A stretch of DNA of 64,000 nucleotides from Panagrolaimus kolymaensis (GCA_028622995.1 JAJQJQ010000039.1:1364001-1428000), one strand, 5' to 3'. Counted from the first letter of the stretch, positions 23,896 to 35,512 are shown. The notes: generated from the letters alone by a model not told the origin. Numbers and translations are program-made.

Positions 23896-25907
23896 TTAAT
23901 GAATTATGGGATCCCTATAACAAATATATGCATATGCTGGAGCTCCATTATCACATGAAACACCTTCCCAATGAAAATTTTCATCTTCATTATCAATTAC
24001 AATGGTATACAATCTCTTCGGTTCAAAAAACAGTCAAGAGAAATCACATTCAAGCACAAACAAAAACAATCAATCACACTCTTTTTGCCAAGAAGCTCTT
24101 TGACTACGAAATTACGTAACATTTCGAAACTTTCTGACAAATTTTTACAAATGTTTTCGAAATAAAAAGAAAAATCAAAAAATTTCGAAAACATTTGTAA
24201 AAATTTGTAAAATTTTGTCAGAAAGTTCCGAAATGTTACGTAATTTCGTAGTCAAAGAGCTTCTTGGCAAAAAGAGTGTGATTGATTGTTTTTGTTTGTG
24301 ATTGAATGTGATTTCTCTTGACTGTTTTTTGAACCGAAGAGATTGTATACCATTGTATAGCACATTTAGCTAATGGTGGAGGATTTTGTAAAGCCCATTG
24401 AAAATAATCTGTTGCTGAATCATCCGTCCAATCCCATTTATCTGTATCTCCTATTCTTCGATGTCCTATTGGGATTCCATAACCTTTTGAATTTATATGG
24501 GTTGAAGGAGCAGTGACTACAAACAAACAAAAAAAAGTTAAGCGAAAGATATTTTTTTATTAAAGCTTACGGGTGAGATTAGCAATATACCCATTTTGTT
24601 CATAGTTGTGAATGGATGGTAAATGGCCTCCTAATTGTTTACATCCTCCTTCATAATCATTGTTGGTTATGCTTTGAGGATCAAGGACCTAAAAAAGATT
24701 ATGCTTTAAAGTTTGTGGAAGTTTATGAAGCTTTGATGGGGGAAACACCAAAAACAAAAGATGTCATTTTTTAAACAAAATTCTTGAATTTATTTTCCGA
24801 CGATAATTTTAGCCAAAGTTGTTTCAAAACATTATGCATCAGAATGTTGCAAAATCTTAATCAGGACTCAGCTTGAAACTTACTATGTAACATCGATTAT
24901 CAACTGGATTATGTTCGAATCCAAAATAACATAATTCTGGAGCTGATGATGTTGTTGTATCTTCTTCCATTTCTGTAGTAGTCATAATTAATGGCATTTC
25001 AGTTGTTATAACTTCTTCTTTTTCTGTCGTTGCAACAGGAATAACTTCAGCAGTAGTTGTTGAAGGAATAAGTATCGATGTGAGGAGAGTAGTTATCTTT
25101 ATTGTAGTAGTAGCTGCCACAGTCGTTGTCGTTGTGGTTGTTGTATTTGTGTTATTTGTTTGCGAACTTGGTGGAGTAATAGTTGAATTATTTTCAATCC
25201 ATTCACAAACAAAAAACTTAAATTCAAGACAATTTTGACTCTTCCATTGACTTTTATTATTCTTAAATTCTTGACCAACACAATAGGGGGCATCAGTCAA
25301 AGGTTGATCTAAAAAAATTAAAAGATGGTTGAAAAAAAATTGCAACCAAACTTCTGAAGATTATTTTAAAGCGCCTTAATTTTGAGTGATGTTAAAAAAA
25401 ATCAATGTATAAAATCGGCTTAAAATAAAAAAATCAATTTTATGCGTCTTTTTTTTCAATTTTCTTTTTGTTTTCATAACTTTTGGTATATCAAAGATAA
25501 ATAGGAAGCAATAAAAAATAAAATATTAAAGCTTTATACTCACTCAAATCCCACCATGTAAACGTTAAATTAGTTTCATCCGTCCATTGATAAATATTTA
25601 TATTCATAAGATTAGATAATCCAATCCAAATATCTGAATCATCATAAGTTGCAAAAGCGCTAAAAGCTTGAGATGAAATAAACATGGCATCAAAGGCATT
25701 ATCAATTTCAGCAAGTTTACCATCATTTTGTCGACATGCTTGTTGAGCTGTAATCCATTGAGCTCTAGAATGTAGAAATGAAAAACATTTTGTTCCTAAT
25801 TCCCATGTTTGATATGGTTCTGGACAATTTTTTGTTTGACACCAAACAAAATTTACGGTAATCAGAAGTATAAAGAAGCAACTTATATTATTACTCATGT
25901 TTGCCAA
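23896..25907 (-). CDS. Secreted protein with two C-type lectin domains, second one interrupted
   Basis: Exons 25544-25907, 24884-25308, 24571-24688 and 24516 downward are phase-consistent. A signal peptide (NISCFFILLITVNFVWCQ) precedes CTLD1 (FSFLHSRAQWITAQQACR, DIWIGLSN, YQWTDETNLTFTWWD, APYCVGQEF, FFVCEWIE). A Thr-rich linker, probably O-glycosylated, leads to CTLD2 (CYFGFEHNPVDNRCYIV, GGHLPSIHNYEQ, DKWDWTDDSATDYFQW, NPPPLAKCA). The last strand of CTLD2 (VIDNEDENFHWEGVSCDNG, AYAYICYRDP, stop at 23896) sits beyond a 356-bp palindrome at 24000-24355. No simple splice across the palindrome restores frame, so CTLD2 may be broken. Nematode CTLD proteins are secreted and many are immune-induced; ligand specificity cannot be inferred here. 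Confidence 0.8.
24000..24355. mobile_element. Palindromic MITE with TA target duplication inside the lectin gene
   Basis: A near-perfect inverted repeat with arms of about 175 bp. The ends read CAATGGTATACAATCTC and its reverse complement, bounded by TA at 23998-23999 and 24356-24357. Arms differ by only a few substitutions and a short indel near the centre (around 24177), so the insertion is young. TA duplication fits a Tc1/mariner-type foldback element; there is no transposase. It separates the last two pieces of CTLD2. Confidence 0.8.
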
Positions 25908-26354
25908 GCAACCAATAGAAAAAGCAAAACAATAAAATAATCTTTGATGCTTTTTTTTTAAGAAAAAAGCCGGAGGTTAATTCTTTTTTTTATCAGTTTC
26001 TATTTGATTTGAAGCAAAGATGTGTTTAGTTCTTTAATGGTTTATAGAAAATATTTGTGTGCGTGAACTTTACTTAAATATAATTGACAATGGGAAAATT
26101 TGAGGAATTTAGGATACTGATAAGAAAAAAAGAAAAACGAAGGAGTTCATCCTAATTTTAAAAAGACCACAATCAATAAAAAAATTGTAATAAACAGAGT
26201 TTATCCCTAATCAAAGATTCAGGCTTTTGAGTTTTATGTATTTATAAATTGAGTTTTATGTATTTATAAATGTTCACTTTGAAAAGCATGGTTTCTTTCT
26301 ATTCTTTATAGATTAAAATTTATATAGTTAAAATACATAACAACAACAAATATT
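25908..26354. other. Spacer between lectin and antiporter genes
   Basis: AT-rich intergenic DNA containing the lectin upstream region. The only structure is a perfect two-copy 22-bp tandem repeat at 26228-26271. Confidence 0.5.
26228..26271. repeat. 22-bp tandem duplication
   Basis: Two identical, directly adjacent 22-bp units (each beginning TGAGTTTTATG) just beyond the 3' end of the antiporter gene. Confidence 0.85.
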
Positions 26355-28289
26355 TTAAAAGCTTGCTAAAGCTTCTTCTTCTAACTCAATGGGATCTTCT
26401 TTAATAATCTTATTGGATTTTGATAACAAAATAGGCCCTAGCAATCTAATGAGAATTGCTCCAGTTGGTGCTGTAATTAAAATGGAAATAATACTAACGG
26501 TTAAAATAATAACTGCTTCTGGTTGATAAATTCCTAACTTTGTTGGATTTGACCGAACCATATCCAACAAAACGGGTGCTAATGCAGCCTAGAAAAATAT
26601 AAATGAAAGTGAGGTATTCGCGAAAAACAAATAAAAAAACGAACTTGAACGGTAGCTTTAGGTAACCATGAAACTGAAACAAATATTTTTTCTTTAAAAT
26701 TTAATTTTGTTTTCATTACAGCCAAACAAGCGACTATGCATCGAATTGTTAGTCCACAACATAGAATAGCTATAGCTTGAGCGATGCTACTTTTATCGAG
26801 CTTAAATATATTATGTTTAACCTCAAATGGAAAATTTCTAATTTAACGATACCTGTTCCAAATCAAGTTGAAATCCAATGAGAGCAAATAAAAAAGGTAA
26901 ACCAATATAATCCCATGCATTTTTTAATAGTTTTTCTTCCTTTAAACATTCAAGCCGAGATAATTCTCTCCAACGCAAAGCAGCTATGAAACCCAAAATT
27001 AATACAGCAATTGGACCTATCGTTTCAAATCCAGCATATTCCATTCCAAATAAAACTGCGAATGAAAAAGAAATTAAAAGAGCCATTCGACGAAGTTTTA
27101 TATTTGGTAGTTTAGGATCAGGAAAAATCCAAAGAACCACACCCAATAAAGAGCCAAGAATGATTCCAGCTAAAACTTCTAATGGAGCTCGTAGGATTGT
27201 CCATATTTGGGAACTATTATCTTCAGAGCCTAAAAAATGAAGCAATTTTAAAGTTATTAGTGAAGATGGATTACCCGATGTGACAGAGCTCAAAATGAGT
27301 GAAAACCAAGTAATTGCATAAACATCATCAATGCTTGCCGCGGCATTAATCAACGTTGGAATACCTTTATCGATTCCAAGCCCTTTAGTTCGAAGTTCAA
27401 GCATTGCAGGAACAATAACAGCGGGTGAAACTGCTGCAAGTACAAATCTGTAATTATTTTGATACTCTTAATTCCGGTATTAAAAGCTTCAATAAATTAC
27501 CCAAGTAAAAGACCAAAAGAAAATTTAATTTTAAAAATCATCCATGAAGCCAATGCAACTGTGAATGCTTCGAAAGTACATGGTAAAAATGCTAATAACA
27601 CACAAGCTCCCTAAAAAATAAAAGATAGATTTTGCAAAAACAAAGGTTAGTGGATTGAACAAACTTTAAGTTCCATTAACGCTTTAGCATCCAATCCAAG
27701 TCCGGCCCTGAGTAAAATAATCAAAAATGCAAATTTTCTTAATATACTTCCAACTAATTCAGAAATGAGTAAATTTCGATTTATTATAGCAACATTTCGA
27801 CAAAGAATACCCAAAAGTAAAATCCCTATAAAATAAATCTTTCATCCACTGCTTCAAGGAAGTAAAAGATTACCTAAAAGTCCAGGCATTTTAATTCTTT
27901 CCGCGATATAACCCGTTGCAATAGAAGATAATAAAATAATAATTAATGAAAATGAATATTGTTGAAATTGTTTAATAGTTATCTGACCACCATCATAACT
28001 TACATGTAAAGTTGGAATGGGTTCACCTGTATCGATTTGATCTTCTTCGACGCCATTATTGAAGGTTAATAATTTAAATATTGAAAGACTTGCAATTATT
28101 ACGGATATCGTAAATAAAATATATACAAAAATTTTATTACCCTAAAAAATTGCAATCGAGTCAAAATTTAGTTTTGGATCATTTTTTACGAACCTCTAAC
28201 CATATTTTTTCTTTCCAATCTAGTTTTCTTGTATTTTCAAGTTTTTCTTGACATTCAGCAAATGAATGAGATTCTTCTTCCTCTTCCAT
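26355..28289 (-). CDS. Na+/H+ antiporter of the SLC9B (NHA, CPA2) family
   Basis: Eight phase-consistent exons (28194-28289, 27874-28141, 27665-27825, 27501-27610, 27275-27447, 26853-27229, 26645-26800, 26355-26588) give 524 residues. A short acidic cytosolic N-terminus (MEEEEESHSF) is followed by about 12 hydrophobic segments. Key signatures are IKMPGLLGILLLGILCRN, LRAGLGLDAKAL, LAAVSPAVIVPAML and the paired aspartates in NAAASIDDVYAIT (about residues 252-253), the ion-binding pair of electrogenic CPA2 antiporters. It exchanges Na+ (or Li+) for protons at a plasma or organelle membrane. One inferred intron is only 45 bp with no in-frame stop, so a 15-residue retained form is possible. A TTTTTAG just upstream of the ATG may be a spliced-leader acceptor. 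Confidence 0.88.
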
Positions 28290-28299
28290 TGCTTTATTT

Positions 28300-28312
28300 G
28301 GGGCAAAACTAA
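28300..28312 (-). promoter_or_regulatory. Probable spliced-leader acceptor for the antiporter gene
   Basis: On the minus strand a TTTTTAG lies about 20 bp before the ATG at 28289, with a short leader and no further ATG in between. Nematode 5' ends commonly carry a spliced leader at such sites. Confidence 0.4.
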
Positions 28313-28319
28313 AAATAAG

Positions 28320-30378
28320 ATAATTTCTATCAAATTTTAAAAATAAACACAACAACAACACGCAAGTTCGAACTTGGTTAAAAAAATATTTTAAAATAAA
28401 ATTTAGCGCATTTGGATGGAAAGTTATTGAAAACAATTTTTTAATACATTGACATCCGCTGAGATAAAGTTTTATATAAGCCAAAATAATTTTAGAATTA
28501 AAAGCTTGAAAAATGATTAAACATTTTGCAACAATGACGACACGACGTATGTGCAGAAGTCTCGCCATAAAAACAGATAAGCAGAAACAAAAAATAAACT
28601 ACAAAACTGTGAGTTTCTGCTGCTTTTGAACAACAGCCATTACTATTATATTAGCAAGCGAAAAAGAAAAAATTGTACAGCTTCTTGCTTTTTTTCCATT
28701 AGCATCTTTATTTTTGTAGCGCGTTTTTTTTCTTTTTTTGATGCTCTTTGTTTTTGTTGCATGTTTTTTCTCTCTCAATCGATAAATAATAATAACAAAT
28801 CTTTAAAACACTGAATTTCTTTTTTTTCGAATTAAAAAAAACAAGAAAATCCCCCTTGCTTTTTTCTTTAAATAAAAAATAAATAACAATGGAAAAATCT
28901 ATGGCATTTATTTATTTCTTCCAAAAAAAGAAAAAAGAAAACACAGGAGAGGAAACAATATAAACGAAAGAAAGAAAAAGCATTTATTTAAGAGAATAGT
29001 GTGTGTATGTTATTCTAAATAGCTTCAGTTCAACGACAAAAAAAAACGGAAAAAATATAATAAAAGGTTTTTTTCTTTTTTGGCTTTTTTCTTCTTTTTT
29101 TTTGTTGAGAAAAAGCTTTCCCCACAAGCAAAAAAAAAAAAGAGAAAAAAAATATATAATATAAAATTGGAAGAAGCTTGCCGCTGCTGCTGTTCTTTGG
29201 ATGCTGCTGAGCTACTTGCAATGTTAGCTAACAAATACTTTCAGGGGCTTTAACGAAGTTTGATGCACTTTCTTTTTTCCTTTCTTTTCTTTCATTTTTT
29301 TTTTACCTTTACTTTATCTTTCTTTTTTATTATTTTCTTTGAAAAGCAGCGTAAAGTTGGTTGAAGAAGAAGAGTATGCTTTTTTCTTTCTTTAGATTCA
29401 ATGCATAAAAAATAGTTGTTGAATGATGGTTAACGTCAATTTTATTTAGTGTTTAGAAAACACTTGAATGGAAGCTTTTAGCTTGCTTTTCTGAAGTTTT
29501 TATATGAAAAGAAATTGGATACTGTGTTTTGCTTTGTCGGATTCATTTTTGTGCCACGCTTGCTTTTGAAATTCCAATGGTTTTTTTTGTTATTTGTGAA
29601 CGATACTTTTTTTCTTTATCGGTGATTATTATTCAAAATCTTTTGTTTATTTTAGTTTTTTTATAAAGCTAGTAAGTTGACAGAAAATTTAAGATTGAAT
29701 TTAGGATATACGTTTGGTGGAAGGAAACCTAGTTACTGAAAATTTTGCTTTGAGATAAAAAATTATGCCATAGCTACCATATTTTCTTTAACTTTAAGCT
29801 TTTTTATTTTAATTCCGATTTTAAAATTTTGCGCTCATCATGTTTGAGATTTTTGATAAACTATAAATTTTCAATTTTGTTAATGTTTTTGGCTTTTTAT
29901 GTCAAAACTTGTCTTGCAAAAAATATAGTCGATGCTGAACTTCCTGCTATTCAAACAAATACTAAAAATCATAAGTTATTATTTGCAACCGTTTTTTGTT
30001 TTTTGTTTTTTGTTTTTACAATATTTGCTTCAAAAACTAACACATGAAAGATGCTTTTTTTTTAAACTCTAACATTCAAGCAGCAAAAATTAATAAATAT
30101 GCATCACTCTCAAGCACTCGAGTAACACTAACAACTCTTTTTTTGTTATGATTCATATTCGAAGAAATATTGCATTGTTAAATTTTTTCACTTTAAAATA
30201 GCACGTCCTTAATAGTTTAGTTTTTTTAATAAATATGTTTTCTTCCGCGATTTTTTTTTTACTTTAAATGGTTTAAATCTTTTGAAAGAATTTTTTTTAA
30301 AGATAATAATCGCCTCAAATCACGTTTATGTAAATGTCGTAAAAAACAAACACACCCGCACCCATAAATACATATACG
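28320..30378. other. Divergent spacer, about 2 kb
   Basis: AT-rich with long T and A tracts and no supported gene. A 72-codon frame at 29829-30047 starts with a hydrophobic stretch but has no homology I recognise and no splice partners. Confidence 0.55.
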
Positions 30379-31806
30379 ATGCTATTTGAACGAGATCGAC
30401 ATCGTTTAATATCCACGTCACACCATCATCATCAACAACAACAACGAACAAATAATATTGGTAGTCGTCGTCTGCTTTTTCAGGATATTCGACAAAGATA
30501 TTTTGGTAAATTAACTGGAAGGTGGATGTTTCGAATATTAAAATTTTTAATTGTTGCTATTATTTTTGGTTATCTTACATGGGTTTGTTTTTGATTTTAT
30601 TAAAATAGGATGAAAGTGAAATTTAAGATTTATATTCATCGAACTCAAGTAATATTAGATAAAAATTATGGTGAAACAGATACAACAAATTCAGATATAA
30701 TTAAAATTGAAACCCAATGTTCACAAATTTCTTCAACTTGTTATTCGGTTGTGGATATTATTAATCGTGAAACGTAATTATCTAATTATTTTTTGGGTAT
30801 CATAAAAATCCCTTTTAAAAATATTTGTAGATCCAACGTTCAACGAGCAGTATACATAGATGGATTTGAAAAAGAATATGATACCGTTGTACAACTTATT
30901 CCACCTTTAGGAATGTCTTTTGAATCATCGGATACTCGAATATGGGCTGTAAATCATACCATTTTAACCACCCAATATGTTGCATCAATGATAACACAAC
31001 TTTTTACAACTTCAGCTTTGCCATTAGAAAACACGGAAGATGATAAACGAGAGATTTTAGTTATTGGTTTAGGTGGCGGAAATTTTGATATGTTTCTACA
31101 TATTAAACGACCAAAGGTACATAAATGGTTTTGTCTTGAAATGGACAAATAATTGGATCTTAAAATTTCAGATAAAAATAACTGTTGTTGAATTGGAGCC
31201 TGTTGTGGTTGATCTTGCAGAGCGATGGTTTGGAGTCATCGATGATGATAATCGAAAGACTTTTATTAAAGATGGGCTTGTTGCAATAAAAGATGCAATA
31301 AAACAAGGTTTAATTACTTAAAAAAATGTTGCATAAAACAAATAATAAGCTTTTTAGAAATAAAATATGATGCAGTGGTTCTTGATGCTTGTGATAATAC
31401 AAAAGATTTACCATGTCCAGCAAAATCGTTTTTACTAACTGAAAATTTAATAGGCGTTAAAAGTATTTTAAAACCAATGGGAACATTTATTGTTAATATT
31501 TTACCATTGGAAAATCAAAAAGTTAACGTCGAAATGGTAAAAATTTTTTTGTGATGAATACTCTAGTTTCGTTAAATCATTGATTCGTTTTAGGTTCTCA
31601 AAACCCTTCTCACATATTTTCCTGTTTGTATTAAAATGCAAATGTCATATGAAGCTAATATTGTTTTAAGTTGTTTACCATATTCTTTAGCAGCGGATAA
31701 TTTAGAAGATACAAAAAATTTAATTCTTCAAAGAGCTGAAAAAGCTTCAATGGATTTAGGAATTCATGGAGTTTTAGAATATCTTGATCTCACAATTGTT
31801 AGTTGA
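30379..31806 (+). CDS. Membrane-anchored spermidine-synthase/methyltransferase-like protein
   Basis: Six phase-consistent exons (30379-30582, 30628-30773, 30831-31116, 31172-31307, 31358-31536, 31594-31806) give 387 residues. A His/Gln/Arg-rich cytosolic N-terminus is followed by one membrane segment at about 51-68 (RILKFLIVAIIFGYLTW), so the rest is probably lumenal or extracellular. The body is a Rossmann-type S-adenosylmethionine-binding domain of the spermidine synthase/METTL13-like class: motif I VIGLGGGNFDMFLH, acidic post-I TVVELEPVVVDLA, and DAVVLDACDN at motif II. The acidic residue after motif I is the expected cofactor ligand. A polyamine or methyl-transfer substrate cannot be assigned. 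Uncharacterised nematode proteins of this layout exist. The second intron acceptor (…TTTAAG) is non-consensus but is the only one that keeps frame. Confidence 0.75.
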
Positions 31807-32225
31807 TAAACAAACAAAAAAACGGGTGATAATGATTGATTCAAAAAGTGATACATACATAAGTGAATTAAAAAGAAAAATACGGGATAAAAATAATTGA
31901 TATATACGCAATCTGAATTTTAAATTTTTATTAGGCCTTAGAAAACCTTTTTTTTTTGTTATGAGAAATATTTATTATAATTGCCTTATATGAAATGTAT
32001 TTATATTTTGCTGCTATTAAATAAAGCTTTTTTTATTTTAAAAAAATAATTAATGAAATGAATGTTCAGTAAAAAATTTGGCTCACGAATGTGCATTTTT
32101 GGCCAAAGGTTCCATCCACGATTATGAAAGAAAAAACTTTGAATCAAAACAAACATATTTTTTTCTTTGAAAACAGTTTTGGTCTTTTCGAATAAAAACT
32201 TCCTTTTATTTCCACAAAAAAAAAA
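31807..32225. other. Spacer with poly(A) signal
   Basis: Holds the 3' flank of the methyltransferase-like gene, with AATAAA at 32020-32025, and the promoter of the exosome gene. No other feature seen. Confidence 0.5.
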
Positions 32226-33270
32226 ATGGCTGATGATATTCTTGTTTCATCGGATGATGAATATGGTAATTCATCTTCAGATGATGAAACTCCGTCATTG
32301 CTTGAACTTCCTGATAATGTAACATACAGATTTCCTAAAGATATTTGCGTTCATGAAGATTCAAATCCTGAAACACATCAAGGACCTCGAAAACTTCGTA
32401 AGCTTTTTCAATTTCATTCTCTTTAACTTATTAACACTTTTTTGTTGTGTTTTAGAAATCAAACTTAAACGTTGTTCTGACAAGCTTTGTGCTTTTACTT
32501 CGCTTGGTAACACTCGACTCTGTTGTATTGTGTAAGTTTGGGTCATTTAGTAAACAAACATAAGTTGAGATATTTTTTAGGAATAATCCTGTCAATGAAG
32601 CTGATATTGAAGATTTTGAAGCTGGTATTTCTGTGGGGCTTTTATTATCTTTTACCTTTCTTACAATTATCATTTTTAGGTCAAAGTTACTGGAGCACCC
32701 TATATTTCTGAACTTTCTTTGCGTGATTTGATTCAATATATCATTCCTTCTACTCGTTTAAAGAGGGTATGCTTATTATCTTTTTTTATTATTTCTACCT
32801 TATTTTCTTTCAGACTTTTATTGATGTTCGATTTTCTGTCTACTCGGATTGCGGTGGAATTGTTCCTGCTGCTCTTATGACAGTTATGTTTGCTTTAACA
32901 TCCTTAGTTGTTGAAGTCAAAGGTGTTGTTACTGCTGCAACGGTTCTTGTTGATCCAGAAGGCAATCTTTTCATTGATCCTAACAAGGAATTAGAACAAA
33001 AAGCTCGCGATCGTGTTCCGGGTTATGCTTATGTTACAGCCATGAAAATTATGAAAGATGATCACGTTTGTTATTTCTTCTTTTTATGCACAAGTAAAAT
33101 CATTTTTTTAGATTCGATGGTATGATATGGAAGGCCTTCCGAAAACAAAACATCTTACTCCTGCATTTCAAAAGGCTGCAGAAACGGCGTCTTGTCAATA
33201 TTCACAAATGGCAAAAATGATCCAACAGTTAACCGAACGCGGAAACGATTACGAAGGGGTATTGGGCTAG
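32226..33270 (+). CDS. RNA exosome ring subunit, RNase-PH fold (RRP41/RRP46/MTR3 class)
   Basis: Six phase-consistent exons (32226-32397, 32456-32531, 32581-32632, 32680-32766, 32814-33065, 33112-33270) give 265 residues. After an acidic Ser-rich N-terminus (VSSDDEYGNSSSDDE) comes a divergent RNase-PH-like domain: KLCAFTSLGNTRLCCIV (the aligned family motif has GNT before a hydrophobic strand), LRDLIQYIIPSTRLKRTFIDV, SDCGGIVPAALMTVMFALT and LVDPEGNLFIDPNKELE. Animal ring subunits of this class are non-catalytic parts of the nine-subunit exosome, which processes and degrades nuclear and cytoplasmic RNA. Which of RRP41, RRP46 or MTR3 it represents is unresolved. The donor after exon 3 (TCT|GTGGGG) is non-consensus but needed for frame. 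It heads a closely spaced trio with COA6 and PRORP. Confidence 0.72.
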
Positions 33271-33328
33271 ATTCTTTAGAATGTATGTAAAACCATTGTT
33301 GATTTTGGACTTGTTAATATTGTTTTGA

Positions 33329-33442
33329 AATAAATATATAATATCATGACTTTATTTGTTTGCTTTGTTTTTGGTTTACTTCCATCATATACTTTTTTGT
33401 TTGTTTATCGTTAATTATCGTTAAATATATACCTTTTAAGGG
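33329..33442 (+). promoter_or_regulatory. Operon-like junction: poly(A) signal then probable trans-splice acceptor
   Basis: AATAAA at 33329-33334 ends the exosome gene. About 100 bp later a pyrimidine-rich CCTTTTAAG directly precedes GG and the COA6 start codon at 33443. This spacing is typical of nematode operon junctions resolved by SL2-type trans-splicing. Confidence 0.5.
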
Positions 33443-33703
33443 ATGTCCTCATCCAATTCTCCTGCAATTAAATCAAGTCGAAAAGCCTGTCATCAAGCTC
33501 GTGATTTATTTTTGGAGTGTTTCGATAAGCAGAACGGTAATCAAAGCAAGTGTCGATTGGAACTCAAAGAATTTGAAAAGCATTGTCCTGCCTCGTGGGT
33601 TCAACATTTTGTAAGAAAACATAAATTTGAAAAGTATAAAGAAGAACTTACCAAAGAAGGATATTTATCAAAAGAAGATGCTCCTCCTTCGTCCAGCAAT
33701 TAA
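33443..33703 (+). CDS. coa-6: Cytochrome c oxidase assembly factor COA6
   Basis: A single 86-residue exon. The twin-cysteine helix-hairpin pattern is explicit: C-x9-C (CHQARDLFLEC) then C-x10-C (CRLELKEFEKHC), followed by CPASWVQHFVRK and the lysine-rich tail seen in COA6 (CP..WI.YF then KFKE). COA6 is imported through the MIA40 oxidative pathway into the intermembrane space, where it helps deliver copper to COX2 of complex IV. Length matches the family. The start is the ATG right after a likely trans-splice site. Its last 26 bases overlap the first in-frame ATG of the next gene in another frame. Confidence 0.88.
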   Translation: MSSSNSPAIKSSRKACHQARDLFLECFDKQNGNQSKCRLELKEFEKHCPASWVQHFVRKHKFEKYKEELTKEGYLSKEDAPPSSSN

Positions 33704-35512
33704 ATCTTCATTTAGGCTTGTTAGAAATATTAGTTATAGTGGTCAATTTTTTAATTATTATTCTTTAAATCGTCTTAATGGTGTTAGTAGAAGTAACTTG
33801 TGTTTTAAAAGGTTTTCCTATCCTATAAATTATGGTTCAACTGTATGTTTTTAATTTCTTTTCCCAGTGTTAATTTACTTGATTTGTTATGTTGTATTTT
33901 TTAGTTAGAAGAACATAAACATGCTACACTTATTTTTAATCTTGGTGTTACCGCTGATGAACAAGAGGATAATTTTGTTGATTCAATCAAAATTCATGAA
34001 GCCATATCTCCAGATCGTAATGATACTAATTATCTCGGGTACGCTATTGAAAGTTGTATTATGTTAAAAAGATACAAACTTGGCTTTTCTATCATCGAAT
34101 TTATGGTTCAAAATCGACAATTTTCTAATCTTGTTCTTTTAAACTTTTTGAAACTTATTTCTCAAGGTTATGTTCATCAATCTATTTCGTTTGAACAAGC
34201 TAAAAGTGTGATGGAAAAGTTACTTCCAATAATCAAAGAACTGCCACCTCAAATTTCAAGTCAACTCATGGAAACAGCAAATATGTTCTTGGATGGTAAA
34301 AAAGAAGATGATGATATGGTTAAAACAAATAGTTCAATAGTGATTCCTGAAACATCCATGTTTCTTTCTCTCATTACTCATGCTATTCGACAACGTGATT
34401 TGGATGAAGTACGAAAATTATCTTCAAGGTTTCATGATCTTTCTGTTTACAACACTCCAGTATTGAATGAATGGTTAAAATGGGTTGAAGAATCGCCATC
34501 AGAAGCTTCTGAACTTTTTCAATTGTTTATGAATACAATGGCTAACAATTATTATCATCTTTCATCAGATTTTACCGAAAACTTTATTCAACATTTTAAT
34601 AAGTTTGTTTCATTTGCTATATCTCTATGTAACCCGCATTTGTTTTTTAGAATATCTCATTTGCCACCATTTGTAAAAGTCGAAGTTGGAGAAGATCGTA
34701 AATGTCATCATTGTTCATCAAAATTTGATCCAAAACCTACATTCACTGATGAAGAAATGACTGAATTTTCACGAGCTCTTTATGGATATGCAAAACAAGA
34801 AGAATTACCTCGAATAGAAATTGAAAAGCTTCAGTTTTGTGCAAAGAAGTTGTTGAAATGGAAAAAAGGAAATTCATATTCTTTTCCTATTTGTTTGGCT
34901 GATGTTCCCAATATCGTTTCTGGTAAAGGCGTGTATAAAATAAATGTTGGACGTCTGAGAATTCACTTAAATAAAATGTTAGAAAATTTTTCGGCTGTTG
35001 GTTTAGTTTCAAAGTTTCCTTTGCCTATTCATACGACTCAAGAACTTACACAAATGAAGAGGGTTGTTTATTTTAAGGCACACAAGACTTAGTATGTATA
35101 TTTTTATTTTGTTTTCCGCTAATCAATCAAATTTTAGCTATTCCGATGATCTTCTTCTTCTCATGATGTTAACCGAATGTGGTAAAGACACTTATATTGT
35201 TACAAATGACTATTTTCGTGATCATTTTAAAAATCTCAGAACATTGAATCCATCAAGTCCTTTATCAAAAATCTTTAGTATTCTTGGAAGTCGATGTTTG
35301 AAGTTCAACGTTACTACTGGAGTTTTAGAGGTTTGTTTTTATATATGTTATTTGTATGTATGAAATTAAGATAGTATAATTTTTAGCACCCAAGTGAAAT
35401 ATCACCGTTCGTTCATAAGACATCAACTGGTTATCATCTTGCTGTTCGACATCCTATTATCATGAATAATCATAATATCTACGAGTATTATTGCTGCCAT
35501 AAACTATTTTAA
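33678..35512 (+). CDS. mrpp-3: Mitochondrial RNase P catalytic subunit PRORP (MRPP3)
   Basis: Exons 33678-33842, 33905-35091, 35138-35330 and 35387-35512 give 556 residues. The N-terminus is Arg/Ser/Leu-rich and lacks acids (MLLLRPAIKSSFRLVRNIS), a mitochondrial presequence. Helical PPR-like sequence follows. A zinc site starts with CHHC near residue 322 and is completed by the C-terminal CCH. The NYN metallonuclease domain holds the acidic sites: LADVPN (about 386), YSDDLLLLMML (about 453) and VTNDYFRDH. PRORP cuts the 5' leader of mitochondrial pre-tRNAs together with MRPP1/2. The chosen ATG overlaps the COA6 end by 26 bp; an in-frame ATG at 33627 is also possible. A TTTAG at 33710-33714 lies after the ATG and would remove it if used for trans-splicing. 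Confidence 0.88.

Noticed and set aside
24175..24363. Two nearly identical small proteins on opposite strands around 24.0-24.3 kb
   Set aside because: Both are the two arms of the palindromic MITE read as protein.
28290..28568. Extended N-terminus of the antiporter starting MARLLHIRR
   Set aside because: Stays open by chance; a probable spliced-leader acceptor separates it from the acidic MEEEEE start usual for a cytosolic antiporter tail.
29829..30047. 72-codon frame with a hydrophobic start
   Set aside because: No homology, no splice sites joining it to other exons, and AT-rich composition like the spacer.
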